Source of the DNA: Microseira wollei NIES-4236
GTDB lineage: Bacteria > Cyanobacteriota > Cyanobacteriia > Cyanobacteriales > Aerosakkonemataceae
Reading direction: 5' to 3'
Assembly: GCF_020521235.1 (NCBI RefSeq)
Contig: NZ_BLAY01000003.1
Location: 1-64,000 of the forward strand
Length of the DNA: 64,000 nt
Shown: positions 51,623 through 61,291 of the stretch, one piece after another
Layout of the letters: the number at the start of each line of letters is the position of its first letter
Position numbering within the stretch: position 1 is the stretch's first letter
Notes under the pieces: generated by a model
The model's database searches: none
Seen by the model: the letters and a program-made list of their open reading frames with translations, nothing else
What the model was told of the DNA's origin: nothing
Position numbers and translations under genes: made by a program

Positions 51623-52657
51623 TTGAAAATTTCTGTAATTATACCAGTTTACAATGGCGGTGCAAGCTTCTATAGATGTCTTTCCAGACTAGCAGAAGCC
51701 GTCCCCCAACCAACTGAAATCATCGTCGTAGCCGATGGAGATACGGATGGTTCGAGCCAACTCGCTAAGGAATTTGGTGCGCGGGTATTTAGACTCCCCG
51801 TATCGCAAGGGCCAGCCAAGGCGAGGAATATAGGAGCGCGTGCCGCCACAGGCGATATCCTGTTTTTTGTCGATGCTGATGTGGAAATCGCTCCCGATAC
51901 CATAGACCAAGTAGCAAAGATTTTCGATAGCAATCCGGATGTAGCCGCTTTGATTGGCTCTTACGATGATAAACCCGGTGCAGCAAATTTTCTATCCCAG
52001 TATAGAAATTTGTTTCACCACTACACTCACCAGACAGCTTCCGAGGAAGCATCTACCTTTTGGGGGGCTTGCGGGGCAATTCGTCGCGATATTTTCCTCA
52101 AAATGGGTGGATTCGACGAGAATTATCGCTATCCTTCGGTTGAAGATATTGAATTGGGCTATCGGTTAAAAAAGGCAGGATATAAAATTCGGCTGTGCAA
52201 GACAGTGCAAGTCAAGCACTTAAAGCGCTGGGGCGCGGTTTCGATGTTGAAAGCCGACTTCTTTTATCGGGCGCTGCCGTGGACTGAATTAATTATGCGC
52301 GATCGCAACCCGATGAATGACCTCAACCTGAAAGTGGAGAGTCGCATCAGCGTCATGTTAGCTTACGGGGTAGCGCTCGCTGGTATGATTTCAGCATGGT
52401 GGTGGGGAGCAGGAGCGATCGCTGCTGTACTAGCCTTATTGCTATTAGCACTCAACGCGCCAGTTTATCGTTTCTTTTATCACAAGCGCGGTAAAAAATT
52501 TGCCCTAAAAACCATCCCTTGGCACTGGCTTTACTACCTCTACAGCGGACTAGCATTTGCTATCGGCACAGTCCGCCACCTGTTCGACCAGTTCAGAGCG
52601 CGTCAAGTGACTCCCTCCCTAGCCAAAAAATACCGATTAGGCAGCAGGGGAACCTAA
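51623..52657 (+). CDS. Glycosyltransferase family 2 with C-terminal membrane helices
   Basis: 344 residues, start TTG 51623 preceded by GGGAAG. GT-A fold: KISVIIPVYNGGASFYRCL at the start, nucleotide-sugar binding DGDTDGSSQ, DxD-like FFVDADVEIAPD near residue 90, acceptor-site WGACGAIRRDIFLKMGGFDE and the catalytic EDIELGYRLKKAGY. Two membrane helices (about 240-285) and a third near the end anchor it. It likely adds a sugar to a lipid-linked glycan. First gene of the surface-polysaccharide locus; an FAD enzyme gene follows. Confidence 0.88.
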   Translation: MKISVIIPVYNGGASFYRCLSRLAEAVPQPTEIIVVADGDTDGSSQLAKEFGARVFRLPVSQGPAKARNIGARAATGDILFFVDADVEIAPDTIDQVAKIFDSNPDVAALIGSYDDKPGAANFLSQYRNLFHHYTHQTASEEASTFWGACGAIRRDIFLKMGGFDENYRYPSVEDIELGYRLKKAGYKIRLCKTVQVKHLKRWGAVSMLKADFFYRALPWTELIMRDRNPMNDLNLKVESRISVMLAYGVALAGMISAWWWGAGAIAAVLALLLLALNAPVYRFFYHKRGKKFALKTIPWHWLYYLYSGLAFAIGTVRHLFDQFRARQVTPSLAKKYRLGSRGT

Positions 52658-52738
52658 GTTCCACGTATAAGGTGGTTGACTGAAAAAAAAAGGAATACGC
52701 GTTACAAGTCCAGGGAGCATATCAGTGTTTTTAGCATT

Positions 52739-54265
52739 ATGTTTCACTTAGAACCTAGATTAGATTGGGCGGAGAAACGGTTGGACAAGACAAGCGACTT
52801 AGAGGAAGCTGCTGTGGAACGTTATCCTGCGATTATTATAGGGGCTGGGCCTGCTGGTTTAACCGCTGCTTATGAGCTGGTCAAGCAAGACATTCATCCC
52901 ATCGTTTTAGAAAAAGCAGACAAAGTGGGTGGAATCTCCCGCACCGAAACATACAAAGGCTATCGTTTCGACATAGGAGGTCACCGCTTTTACACCAAAG
53001 TAGAAGCCGTGCAGCAGCTGTGGCAAGAGGTGTTGGGTAAAGACTTCATCAAAGTACCCCGTCAATCGCGCATTTACTATCGAGGGCGATTTTTTAATTA
53101 CCCCCTCGATGTTTATAATACTCTATCCAACCTGGGTTTCCTGGAGAGTTTACAGATTCTCTTAAGTTATTTCAAAGCCAAATTGTGGCCTTTACCCGAA
53201 GAAGAAAACTTAGAACAATGGGTGACTAATCGTTTCGGCGAACGTCTTTTCAAAACGTTCTTCAAAACATACACCGAAAAAGTTTGGGGAATACCTTGCG
53301 ACAAAATTCAAGCAGATTGGGCAGCACAACGCATCAAAGGACTTTCTTTAAAAGCTGCAATCCTCAACGCTCTCTTCAAAACCAATAACACCAAAACCTT
53401 AATCAAAGAATTTGACTACCCGGTTCTGGGACCGGGGATGATGTGGGAGCGGTGTCAGGAATTAGTAGAGAGCAAAGGCGGGAAAGTGCAACTCGATACC
53501 AAAGTCGTTCGCATCGAGCGTCAGGGTAATCGGATTAGCAGTATCACCATACAACACGACGGTAGAAACCGTCAGATTTATGGAGACCATTTCATTTCCA
53601 CAATGCCAGTTAGCGCACTGATTCATCGCCTCGATCCGCTCCCACCCGACGAGGTAGTGCAGGCGGCAAATAGCCTCAATTATCGGGCATTTATGATTGT
53701 GTCGCTAATGGTTAATCGACCCCATCTATTTACCGACAATTGGATTTACATCCACAGTCCAGAAGTAAAAGTGGGACGCATCCAGAACTTCAAAAACTGG
53801 AGTCCTGCAATGGTTCCAGAGCCAAATAAAACCTGCTTGGGAATGGAGTATTTCTGTACCGAAGGCGATGAGCTTTGGAAATTATCCGATGTAGAACTGA
53901 TAGATTTAGCTACTCGCGAACTGGCTAGATTGGGTCTGGCGGCGGAGAGCGATGTAGAAGACGGTGTTGTGATTCGCCAACCCAAAGCTTACCCAGTTTA
54001 CGACAGCGAATATCGTCAACATCTGAAAACAATTCAAAGTTTTCTCAGTAGGATTGAAAACCTGCAAACCGTCGGTCGCAACGGGATGCATCGCTATAAC
54101 AATCAGGATCATTCCATGCTGACAGCGATGCTAGCAGTCAGAAACATTTTGGGAGAAAACCACGATTTGTGGGAGGTGAATACCGAACGGTCTTACTACG
54201 AGGAGTTTACGACAGACCCCTCGAAAAAGAAAAGTAAGACATATCTAAGCTCGAATTCGGGCTAA
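52739..54265 (+). CDS. FAD-dependent oxidoreductase (COG1232/UDP-galactopyranose-mutase-like)
   Basis: 508 residues from ATG 52739; a TTG at 52676 would add 21. The FAD dinucleotide fold is [19 protein letters not shown] (about 35-53), with [20 protein letters not shown] and IGGHRFYTK, the amine-oxidase/Glf-like pattern. Later [16 protein letters not shown] and a C-terminal [19 protein letters not shown] complete the FAD site. Such enzymes in glycan clusters may isomerise or oxidise sugars or lipid carriers; the reaction is not known. It lies between two GT2 genes on the same strand. Confidence 0.85.
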   Translation: MFHLEPRLDWAEKRLDKTSDLEEAAVERYPAIIIGAGPAGLTAAYELVKQDIHPIVLEKADKVGGISRTETYKGYRFDIGGHRFYTKVEAVQQLWQEVLGKDFIKVPRQSRIYYRGRFFNYPLDVYNTLSNLGFLESLQILLSYFKAKLWPLPEEENLEQWVTNRFGERLFKTFFKTYTEKVWGIPCDKIQADWAAQRIKGLSLKAAILNALFKTNNTKTLIKEFDYPVLGPGMMWERCQELVESKGGKVQLDTKVVRIERQGNRISSITIQHDGRNRQIYGDHFISTMPVSALIHRLDPLPPDEVVQAANSLNYRAFMIVSLMVNRPHLFTDNWIYIHSPEVKVGRIQNFKNWSPAMVPEPNKTCLGMEYFCTEGDELWKLSDVELIDLATRELARLGLAAESDVEDGVVIRQPKAYPVYDSEYRQHLKTIQSFLSRIENLQTVGRNGMHRYNNQDHSMLTAMLAVRNILGENHDLWEVNTERSYYEEFTTDPSKKKSKTYLSSNSG

Positions 54266-54364
54266 AAATTTAGAAATTCAAGGGACTTCCTGCCTAAAAA
54301 ATTTAATTTCGGCAGGAGGTCATTCTAAACCCAGCGGATTCAATTAAAACAATCATCAGGATTT

Positions 54365-55543
54365 ATGGATAATGTAGTCAATCTCACTCAGCCTTTAGTT
54401 TCAGTCATTATTCCGGCTTACAATGCTGAAAGGTTTATCGAAAGAACATTAAAATCAGTCCTTTCTCAGACTTATAAAAATATTGAAGTTTTGGTTGTGG
54501 ATGATGGTTCGCAAGATCGAACGGCGGAAATTGTCAAATCAATCGCCGCACAAGACCAGCGGGTTATCTTGTTGCAACAATCCAATTCAGGGGTAGCAAC
54601 AGCTCGAAATTTAGCAATTCAAAAGTCTAAGGGAGAATTTATTGCTCCGATTGATGCTGACGATATCTGGTATCCCCAAAATATTGAAAAGCAAGTGCAG
54701 TGTATCCTAAAGTCGGAATCGTCAGTTGGATTAGTTTACTCTTGGTCAGTAGATATTGATGAAGCAGACTCACCAAATGGAGAGTTTCGTGCTTCTAAAA
54801 TCGAGGGAGAAGTCTATACAACTCTGTTGTGCCATGATTTTATAGCGAACGCCAGTTCGGTTCTAATTCGTCGGTCTTGCTTCGATAAAGTTCGTGGTTA
54901 CGACCGCAGCTTGAAAGAACAGAATGGTCAGGGGTGTGAAGATTGGGATCTTTACCTGCGAATCGCGGAACATTACCAGTTTCGAGTTGTACCAGAGTTT
55001 CTAGTTGGTTATCGTAAGCTGCCTAACAGCATGTCTTGCGACTACACTTCAATGGCAAAGTCTCGTGAGTTGATCTGGCAATCTATCAGACAAAAATATC
55101 CAAATATTCCTCCTTCTATTTATCGATTGTCTACCAGTAGTTTTTATATGAACCTGGCACGTCAAAGTAGTCTTCACGGTAGACACAAGACTACTCTATT
55201 TTGGCTATACAAATCTTTGGAAAAAGAATTTTTTACGCCTTTTTTACGTCTTGGGTTTTATATATTGCTAATTAAAAGCCTGTTAAAACTTATGGCTCAG
55301 CCAGTAACAGCCTTAATTTGGACAGATCATAATGCTTGGGTAAATTTCAAGCAAAGATTTAAATCTAATAAGCAAGCAATTACAATTACCGATCTCAACA
55401 ATCGACTATTGAATACAAACTTTAAAGTTTTAGCGGAAAGCACCTTGCATCGATTGGCTCCTATGATATTTGGCACTCCAAAAACCTGGTTAACAATTCT
55501 TAAAAAAGAAAACGGGATTTGTCAACCTATTAATGAACTTTAA
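54365..55543 (+). CDS. Glycosyltransferase family 2
   Basis: 392 residues. GT-A core: LVSVIIPAYNAERFIERTL, VLVVDDGSQDRTAEIV, NSGVATARNLAIQKSKGEFI and DADDIWYP holding the metal-binding DxD near residue 97-100; then ASSVLIRRSCFDKVRGYDRS and CEDWDLYLRIAEHY with the catalytic acid. The last 150 residues are helical, perhaps membrane-associated (FLRLGFYILLIKSLLKLM). Substrate unknown. It leads directly into the ABC exporter genes (40-base gap), as in O-antigen loci. Confidence 0.88.
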   Translation: MDNVVNLTQPLVSVIIPAYNAERFIERTLKSVLSQTYKNIEVLVVDDGSQDRTAEIVKSIAAQDQRVILLQQSNSGVATARNLAIQKSKGEFIAPIDADDIWYPQNIEKQVQCILKSESSVGLVYSWSVDIDEADSPNGEFRASKIEGEVYTTLLCHDFIANASSVLIRRSCFDKVRGYDRSLKEQNGQGCEDWDLYLRIAEHYQFRVVPEFLVGYRKLPNSMSCDYTSMAKSRELIWQSIRQKYPNIPPSIYRLSTSSFYMNLARQSSLHGRHKTTLFWLYKSLEKEFFTPFLRLGFYILLIKSLLKLMAQPVTALIWTDHNAWVNFKQRFKSNKQAITITDLNNRLLNTNFKVLAESTLHRLAPMIFGTPKTWLTILKKENGICQPINEL

Positions 55544-55582
55544 TCTGGTAGAATAATATAGTTTGTTGTCATTAGAGGAGAA

Positions 55583-56407
55583 ATGAATACAAAAAAAATT
55601 ATACTTAAGGCGGGTAATACAAGTAGCCAGTATTGGCAAGATTTGTGGCGTTATCGGGAATTATTCTACTTTTTGGCATGGCGTGACATTCTGGTGCGCT
55701 ATAAGCAGACTGCCATCGGCATTGCTTGGGCGCTGCTGCGACCTTTTGTAACAATGGTTGTGTTTACTGTAGTATTCAGCAATATAGCAAAATTGCCCTC
55801 AGAGGGGACGCCGTATCCAATTTTAGTATTTGCGGCTATGCTACCGTGGCAATTTTTTGCCAATGCGCTGATGGATTGCAGCAACAGCTTAATTAACGAC
55901 TCTAATTTGATTTCTAAAGTTTATTTTCCGCGCATGATTGTTCCTGCCAGTGCTGTGATTGTCAGTTTTGTGGATTTTTTAATCGCTGGCATGATTTTGT
56001 TGGCGTTGATGGCTTGGTATAACTTTGTACCCGATTGGCGTATCCTGACATTACCGTTTTTTATCCTGATTGCTTTTGCTCTCGCTATGGGGGCAGGGCT
56101 TTGGTTTGCCGCACTGAATGTAAAATACCGAGACTTCCGCTATGTTGTACCTTTTGTTGTGCAGTTTGGCTTGTATATTTCACCTGTAGGTTTTAGCAGT
56201 AGCGTTGTGCCAGAACAGTGGCGATTACTATATTCTTTAAACCCAATGGTGGGAGTGATTGATGGGTTTCGTTGGGCGATTTTAGGAGGGGAAGCAAAAC
56301 TTTATGGTTCAGGATTTTTATTATCAGTTGCTTTAGTGGTTCTAGTCCTTGCTACTGGCATCTGGTACTTCCGAAGGATGGAGCGTAAATTTGCTGATGT
56401 GATTTGA
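55583..56407 (+). CDS. Polysaccharide ABC exporter permease (Wzm-like)
   Basis: 274 residues with six membrane helices and a GAGGAG ribosome site. The start YRELFYFLAWRDILVRYKQT, followed by IGIAWALLRPFVTMVVFTV, is the hallmark of the ABC-2 family exporters of O-antigen and teichoic acid. LISKVYFPRMIVPASAV and SSSVVPEQWRLLYSLNPM are further conserved parts. With the following ATPase it would move a lipid-linked polysaccharide across the inner membrane. Its stop overlaps the open frame of the ATPase gene, showing coupling. Confidence 0.92.
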   Translation: MNTKKIILKAGNTSSQYWQDLWRYRELFYFLAWRDILVRYKQTAIGIAWALLRPFVTMVVFTVVFSNIAKLPSEGTPYPILVFAAMLPWQFFANALMDCSNSLINDSNLISKVYFPRMIVPASAVIVSFVDFLIAGMILLALMAWYNFVPDWRILTLPFFILIAFALAMGAGLWFAALNVKYRDFRYVVPFVVQFGLYISPVGFSSSVVPEQWRLLYSLNPMVGVIDGFRWAILGGEAKLYGSGFLLSVALVVLVLATGIWYFRRMERKFADVI

Positions 56408-56421
56408 GCGGGGACTTGGAG

Positions 56422-57705
56422 ATGTCTGAAACTGTGATTAGCGTCGAAAACCTGGGAAAAAAATATATTATTGGACACCAGATGCAGGGAGAATATGCAA
56501 CCTTGCGAGATCAGCTGACCAATGGAGCTAAGTTTCTGGGTCGTAAATTGCTCAGATTTTCCAGCAACAGAAAGCTCGAATCTACCCAAGAAGAGTTTTG
56601 GGCGTTGAAGGATGTGTCTTTTGAGATAAAACAGGGAGATAGGGTTGGCATTATTGGTCGTAATGGAGCTGGGAAATCAACTTTATTAAAGATTTTGAGC
56701 AGAATTACAGAACCTACTACGGGTGAAGTTGCCATTAATGGACGAGTAGCAAGCCTTTTGGAAGTAGGCACGGGTTTTCACCCAGAACTCACGGGTAGAG
56801 AAAATATTTATCTCAACGGTGCTATTTTGGGCATGAGTAAAGTTGAGATTAAAAGAAAGTTTGATGAAATTGTTGAGTTTGCAGAAGTAGAAAAGTTTTT
56901 AGATACACCCGTTAAACGTTATTCCTCTGGAATGTATGTGCGACTGGCGTTTGCAGTTGCTGCTCACTTGGAACCAGAAATTTTAATTGTGGATGAGGTG
57001 CTAGCAGTCGGTGACATACAGTTCCAGAAAAAATGTCTTGGAAAGATGCAGGATGTCTCGAAGAGTCAGGGGCGGACAGTGTTGTTCGTCAGTCATAATA
57101 TGGAAGCCATCCAAAGGTTATGCTCCCAGTGTTTAATGCTTGAACGCGGACAGTTAACCGCGCAAGGTGATACTGCGAGTACTGTTGAAAGATATATAGC
57201 CAACAATTTTTATCAAACCTCCCCTAATAATTGGATTAATGTATCAGACCTGATCCGAACTGGGACGGGAGAGGCTCGCTTCGCGGAAGTTCAATACAGC
57301 AGTCTGAATGAATCAATTGGGTTTCAACCATATTCAAATGGCTCGCTTGAATTTTTATTAGCGATTGATTCAGACTCATCTAGATATGTTGGCAGTCTTG
57401 CCGTTATTATATATAACAAATCTGGAACCAAGTTAGTTAATGCCGATACGCTATCAATTGGTAAAGTTATATCTTTGCAAAAGAAACGTAATATAGTGAG
57501 GCTAAGACTCAAAGAATTACACCTCAAGCCTGATATTTATATACTTGGATTTTGGCTTGCCGATCCTTTAGGAGGTGAGGTGTTTGATTTTATCGAATAT
57601 GCATGTGAAATTGAGGTAGTTAATCTGGAAGCAGAAGGGTTTGGCATGAGACCGCCCTTTGATGGTTGCGTGACATGTGATTTTGAGATTTTGTCAGTCA
57701 CTTAG
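56422..57705 (+). CDS. Polysaccharide ABC exporter ATPase (Wzt-like) with C-terminal binding domain
   Basis: 427 residues from ATG 56422 (a TTG at 56404 overlaps the permease stop). Residues 1-240 are the ATPase: Walker A GRNGAGKST, signature YSSGMYVRLAF, Walker B ILIVDEVLAVGD, H-loop FVSHNMEAI. Residues about 260-427 form a beta-sandwich of the Wzt C-terminal type (GEARFAEVQYSS, LEFLLAIDSDSSRY, ILGFWLADPLGGEVFDF), which recognises the end-modified glycan. So the exported polymer probably carries a terminal cap. Paired with the permease just upstream. Confidence 0.92.
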   Translation: MSETVISVENLGKKYIIGHQMQGEYATLRDQLTNGAKFLGRKLLRFSSNRKLESTQEEFWALKDVSFEIKQGDRVGIIGRNGAGKSTLLKILSRITEPTTGEVAINGRVASLLEVGTGFHPELTGRENIYLNGAILGMSKVEIKRKFDEIVEFAEVEKFLDTPVKRYSSGMYVRLAFAVAAHLEPEILIVDEVLAVGDIQFQKKCLGKMQDVSKSQGRTVLFVSHNMEAIQRLCSQCLMLERGQLTAQGDTASTVERYIANNFYQTSPNNWINVSDLIRTGTGEARFAEVQYSSLNESIGFQPYSNGSLEFLLAIDSDSSRYVGSLAVIIYNKSGTKLVNADTLSIGKVISLQKKRNIVRLRLKELHLKPDIYILGFWLADPLGGEVFDFIEYACEIEVVNLEAEGFGMRPPFDGCVTCDFEILSVT

Positions 57706-57759
57706 TTAGTTGAGTCTGATGGATTTAGAGCAGGTAAAACATTTAGGAAGCATGAAACT

Positions 57760-58824
57760 ATGAGCATTGTTTTAGTGACAGGATCGGCAGGATTAATTGG
57801 GTCAGAATCAGTGCGATTTTTTGGCGATCGCGGCTTTACCGTTGTAGGCATTGACAACAACATGCGCCAGGTTTTCTTTGGTGCAGATGCTTCGACCGAA
57901 TGGAATCGCGATCGCTTGCTCCAGGATTATGGCGATCGCTATATTCATCATACAGCTGACATTCGCGATCAAGAGGCAATTTCCCAAATATTTAAGACCT
58001 ATAGCAAGGACATTAGTCTAATTATTCACACAGCAGCTCAACCATCTCATGACTGGGCAGCTAGCGATCCTTACACTGATTTTACTGTCAATGCGAACGG
58101 CACTCTAGTATTACTAGAAAATACCCGCCAACATTGTCCCGAAGCGGTCTTTATTTTTTGCTCCACCAACAAAGTCTATGGAGACACTCCCAATTTATTG
58201 CCACTCGTTGAACAAGAATTGCGTTGGGAAATTGAAGAGACACATCCCTACTACCAAGGGATTGATGAAACAATGAGTATCGATAACTGCAAACACTCTT
58301 TGTTTGGTGCTTCTAAAGTTGCCGCTGATGTGTTGGTGCAGGAGTACGGTCGTTATTTTGACATGAAAACGGCTAGCTTCCGAGGTGGATGTTTAACGGG
58401 ACCGAGTCATTCTGGTACTCAGTTACATGGGTTTCTTTCTTATTTAATGAAATGCACGATGACTGGGAAACCTTATCAAATCTATGGCTATAAAGGCAAG
58501 CAGGTTCGCGATAACATCCACAGCTACGATTTGGTAAATGCTTTCTACCATTTTTATCTACAGCCGCGTGTAGCTGAAGTTTACAACATTGGCGGCAGTC
58601 GGTTTAGTAATTGTTCGATGTTAGAAGCGATTCAACATTGCGAAGCCATTACGGACAAAAAGCTTAACTGGAGTTATGCAGAATCCAATCGAATTGGCGA
58701 TCACATTTGGTGGATTGGTGATGTCCAGAAGTTCAAAAATCACTATCCCGCGTGGGATCTAACCTACAAGGTTACGGATATCTTAAAAGAAATTTATACC
58801 CAAAATGTCGAGCGATGGGTATAG
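57760..58824 (+). CDS. NAD-dependent sugar epimerase (CDP-paratose 2-epimerase-like)
   Basis: 354 residues, extended SDR fold. NAD-binding [47 protein letters not shown] with the catalytic Ser/Thr; [19 protein letters not shown] where the YxxxK motif has Phe in place of Tyr; [19 protein letters not shown], which is typical of CDP-tyvelose/paratose 2-epimerases and relatives; [13 protein letters not shown] late. It converts a nucleotide sugar for the surface glycan. The exact sugar is not deducible. The Phe at the SDR tyrosine is notable but may be normal for this subgroup. Confidence 0.85.
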   Translation: MSIVLVTGSAGLIGSESVRFFGDRGFTVVGIDNNMRQVFFGADASTEWNRDRLLQDYGDRYIHHTADIRDQEAISQIFKTYSKDISLIIHTAAQPSHDWAASDPYTDFTVNANGTLVLLENTRQHCPEAVFIFCSTNKVYGDTPNLLPLVEQELRWEIEETHPYYQGIDETMSIDNCKHSLFGASKVAADVLVQEYGRYFDMKTASFRGGCLTGPSHSGTQLHGFLSYLMKCTMTGKPYQIYGYKGKQVRDNIHSYDLVNAFYHFYLQPRVAEVYNIGGSRFSNCSMLEAIQHCEAITDKKLNWSYAESNRIGDHIWWIGDVQKFKNHYPAWDLTYKVTDILKEIYTQNVERWV

Positions 58825-58885
58825 AGGCGGATTAAGTTTTTAGACTCTGATTTTCTGTCATTTTTGTTTTAATAGTTTCCCAAAC

Positions 58886-59302
58886 ATGTTAACCAAATTA
58901 TCCCAAAATCGAATAGTCCGATTCCTCATCTGCGGAGGTGTTGCAGCAGCCTTCAATATTTTACTCCTCGCGATCATCATCGAGTCTTTCAATCTCGATC
59001 AACCTGTACTTCGTAACATTGCTAATGTTGTATCAATTGAGGTGTCCCTGCTGTTTAGTTTTTTCGTCTATCGGACTTGGGTTTGGTCAAAAAGTGCCTG
59101 GAAATTGAAAGAAGTTTTGTGGCGAGAGATTCCTCTTTACCACTTATCCTGTGGTTCTGTTGTTGCAATGCGAAGTTTAATTTTGTTTCCTGTTTTAGAC
59201 TGGTTAGGTGTTAATTACTCCATTAACAGCCTAGTGGGAATAGTAATTGGCTCTGCTATGAACTATGTGATGAGCGATCAATTGGTGTTTAAAAGTAAGT
59301 AG
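58886..59302 (+). CDS. GtrA-family membrane protein
   Basis: 138 residues with four membrane helices. It has the GtrA start RIVRFLICGGVAAAFNILL, the motif LLFSFFVYRTWVW in the second or third helix, and a C-terminal GSAMNYVMSDQLVFKSK that matches the NF..N/..VF.. ending of the family. GtrA-like proteins are thought to flip undecaprenyl- or dolichyl-phosphate sugars. It lies next to the GT39-like gene, which would use such lipid-linked sugars. Confidence 0.9.
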   Translation: MLTKLSQNRIVRFLICGGVAAAFNILLLAIIIESFNLDQPVLRNIANVVSIEVSLLFSFFVYRTWVWSKSAWKLKEVLWREIPLYHLSCGSVVAMRSLILFPVLDWLGVNYSINSLVGIVIGSAMNYVMSDQLVFKSK

Positions 59303-59364
59303 AAATTGTTATCAAGGAATACGACTTAACTCATTTTAAGTAGCAACACAGAGGAGTAATTAGA

Positions 59365-61038
59365 ATGAATATAGATCGGGATGATTCAAAACCAAATCGC
59401 TGTGAATATATACTGCCAGCACTGGCTATTATCTCATTAATTGCTTCATGCATTATCGTTTCTTATAAAAAATTATTTTGGAATGATGAACTCTTTTCTT
59501 ACTACTTGATTGCTGACCCTTCTTTCGCTCATATGATGAGTGCTTTTAGTGACAAAATAAATGCTACGCCACCTTTATATTTTATTCTCGGATGGTTTTG
59601 GGCTAAACTATTTGGTTCCACAGAATTATCACTTCGCTTATTCTCTTCTTTGGGCATTTGCATAGCCTGTGCGACTGTATGGATAATGTTACGCCGCACT
59701 TATAATTTCTGGTCAGCTTCTATTGGAACTCTAGGTGTATTTTGTACCTCAGATATGATTTTGTATCAGAATGCTGAAACTCGAATGTATGGCTTACTTC
59801 TTGCTGTTTGTTCGTTAGCCTTGCTTAATTTTGATATTCTTAATAAGAAATCAAAATGCTCGTGGAATTTAATTATATCAAATATTTTTATTCATGCTGC
59901 TATCGTTCAAACACATATTTTTGGTATATTGTATAGCGCAGCAATTCTTTTTACTTTCATACTTCGAGATAAATACTTCAATGTTTTTCGACCGAAGATT
60001 TATCTATCTATAGGTTTAAGTTGGCTTTCTCTGATTTTATATATTCCTGCGTTTCTGAACCAAGCTGATGCTGGTAAACCCCGTACATGGTATGCTATTC
60101 CCGAACTCGCAGATCTTCTCATTAATTTAATCGGTGTTTCTTCATCATCTTATCTACTTTTTATATTTTTCTCTTTGATTTTAATTTCTGGATGTCAATT
60201 TATGTTCGATCCCGATCCTAGCGCTCGTCATGAATTTAAGACATCCAGACAAAATCTTCAATATTCAAATGAATTTTCTTTGTTAATATTCGCATTTGTT
60301 TTTTTGGCAGTTCCTGTTTTTGTCTGGATTATTTCACTCACTATCAAACCCATCTACTGGTACAGATATATGATACCTAGTACCCTAAGTTGGTCAATTT
60401 TAATAGCTTACTTAGCTTCATGCATAATTTCTCCAGGTGTAAGAGTTAGACTCAATATTTTTAATTGGGAAATATTTAGATTTTTGTTTACCAAAAAAAC
60501 ATCAATCCTATTGTTAACTCTAGCTACAATCCTTCTAGTCAATCCCATCCTCTACGGTAAAAATTTATCAAAGGAAGAGCTACCCGGATCAAATGATGAT
60601 AAGTATGGATACAAAGAGCTACCTATTGTTACACAAATTTCTCATGATTTTATCAAACGCATTCATTACTCTCCTAACCGCTCTAGATATTTCTTTATAT
60701 TAGATTGGCAGTCTGCTGTAGATAACTCAAGTGGACGGTTTACGCCTGGAGAATACAAAAATCTGGATGCGCTAAAAAGAAACTATCCTGAAGTATTCCA
60801 AAATAACATTATATTAAGCCAGGATTTCCTTAAGATGTATAATCGGTTTTTAGTACTAGATTATTTGAATTACAACCAAAAATGTACGTTGGAAGATTTT
60901 TTCTGTCCAAGATGGTTAGAAATGAGAATTTTAAATAATTCTAGTTATAAAGTTACATCTATTGGAGATATTAAAGTGACAACTATTCCAGGAGATATTC
61001 AAGATAGAAAATTATTATTAATAGATAAAATAAAGTAA
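59365..61038 (+). CDS. GT39-like membrane glycosyltransferase
   Basis: 557 residues, about 11-12 membrane helices, with a GAGGAG ribosome site. The first periplasmic loop has FWNDELFSYYLIADP with the D-E acidic pair of the GT-C class (as in ArnT and protein mannosyltransferases), and ATPPLYFILGWFWAKLFGST follows as in the family. A periplasmic C-terminal domain (about 410-557) follows the last helix. It should transfer a sugar from a polyprenyl-phosphate donor to an acceptor outside the membrane. GtrA upstream may supply the donor. Confidence 0.84.
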   Translation: MNIDRDDSKPNRCEYILPALAIISLIASCIIVSYKKLFWNDELFSYYLIADPSFAHMMSAFSDKINATPPLYFILGWFWAKLFGSTELSLRLFSSLGICIACATVWIMLRRTYNFWSASIGTLGVFCTSDMILYQNAETRMYGLLLAVCSLALLNFDILNKKSKCSWNLIISNIFIHAAIVQTHIFGILYSAAILFTFILRDKYFNVFRPKIYLSIGLSWLSLILYIPAFLNQADAGKPRTWYAIPELADLLINLIGVSSSSYLLFIFFSLILISGCQFMFDPDPSARHEFKTSRQNLQYSNEFSLLIFAFVFLAVPVFVWIISLTIKPIYWYRYMIPSTLSWSILIAYLASCIISPGVRVRLNIFNWEIFRFLFTKKTSILLLTLATILLVNPILYGKNLSKEELPGSNDDKYGYKELPIVTQISHDFIKRIHYSPNRSRYFFILDWQSAVDNSSGRFTPGEYKNLDALKRNYPEVFQNNIILSQDFLKMYNRFLVLDYLNYNQKCTLEDFFCPRWLEMRILNNSSYKVTSIGDIKVTTIPGDIQDRKLLLIDKIK

Positions 61039-61194
61039 GTATTACCAAATACATTGATTTTAATCCCACATTCCGCACCCTCAACTGTCACATTGAAGCT
61101 TGGGAGAATCAAACTCTGTGGTTGAGGGGGGAAAGGGAGCGCTGCTCCCCTTTACCCCCTCAAGATTGATTATCATTATCATAAACTGAGCAGA

Positions 61195-61291
61195 GAAAAT
61201 CCAATTACTGCGGTAACCTTCAATCCCGATAATTCTAGGGCATAAGATTCTAGGGCATAAGATTTACCTTCATCCGTATAATTTCTCTGAC
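61195..61291 (+). repeat. Partial duplicate of the methyltransferase gene
   Basis: GAAAATCC, then ATTACTGCGGTAACCTTC and AATCCCGATAATTCTAG match 63361-63404 almost base for base, and GATTTACCTTCATC..TTTCTC matches 63412-63438. An extra 22 bases include a tandem ATTCTAGGGCATAAG. It is cut off from the rest of the gene. The minus-strand membrane protein's last 13 codons are read antisense through it. Confidence 0.82.
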
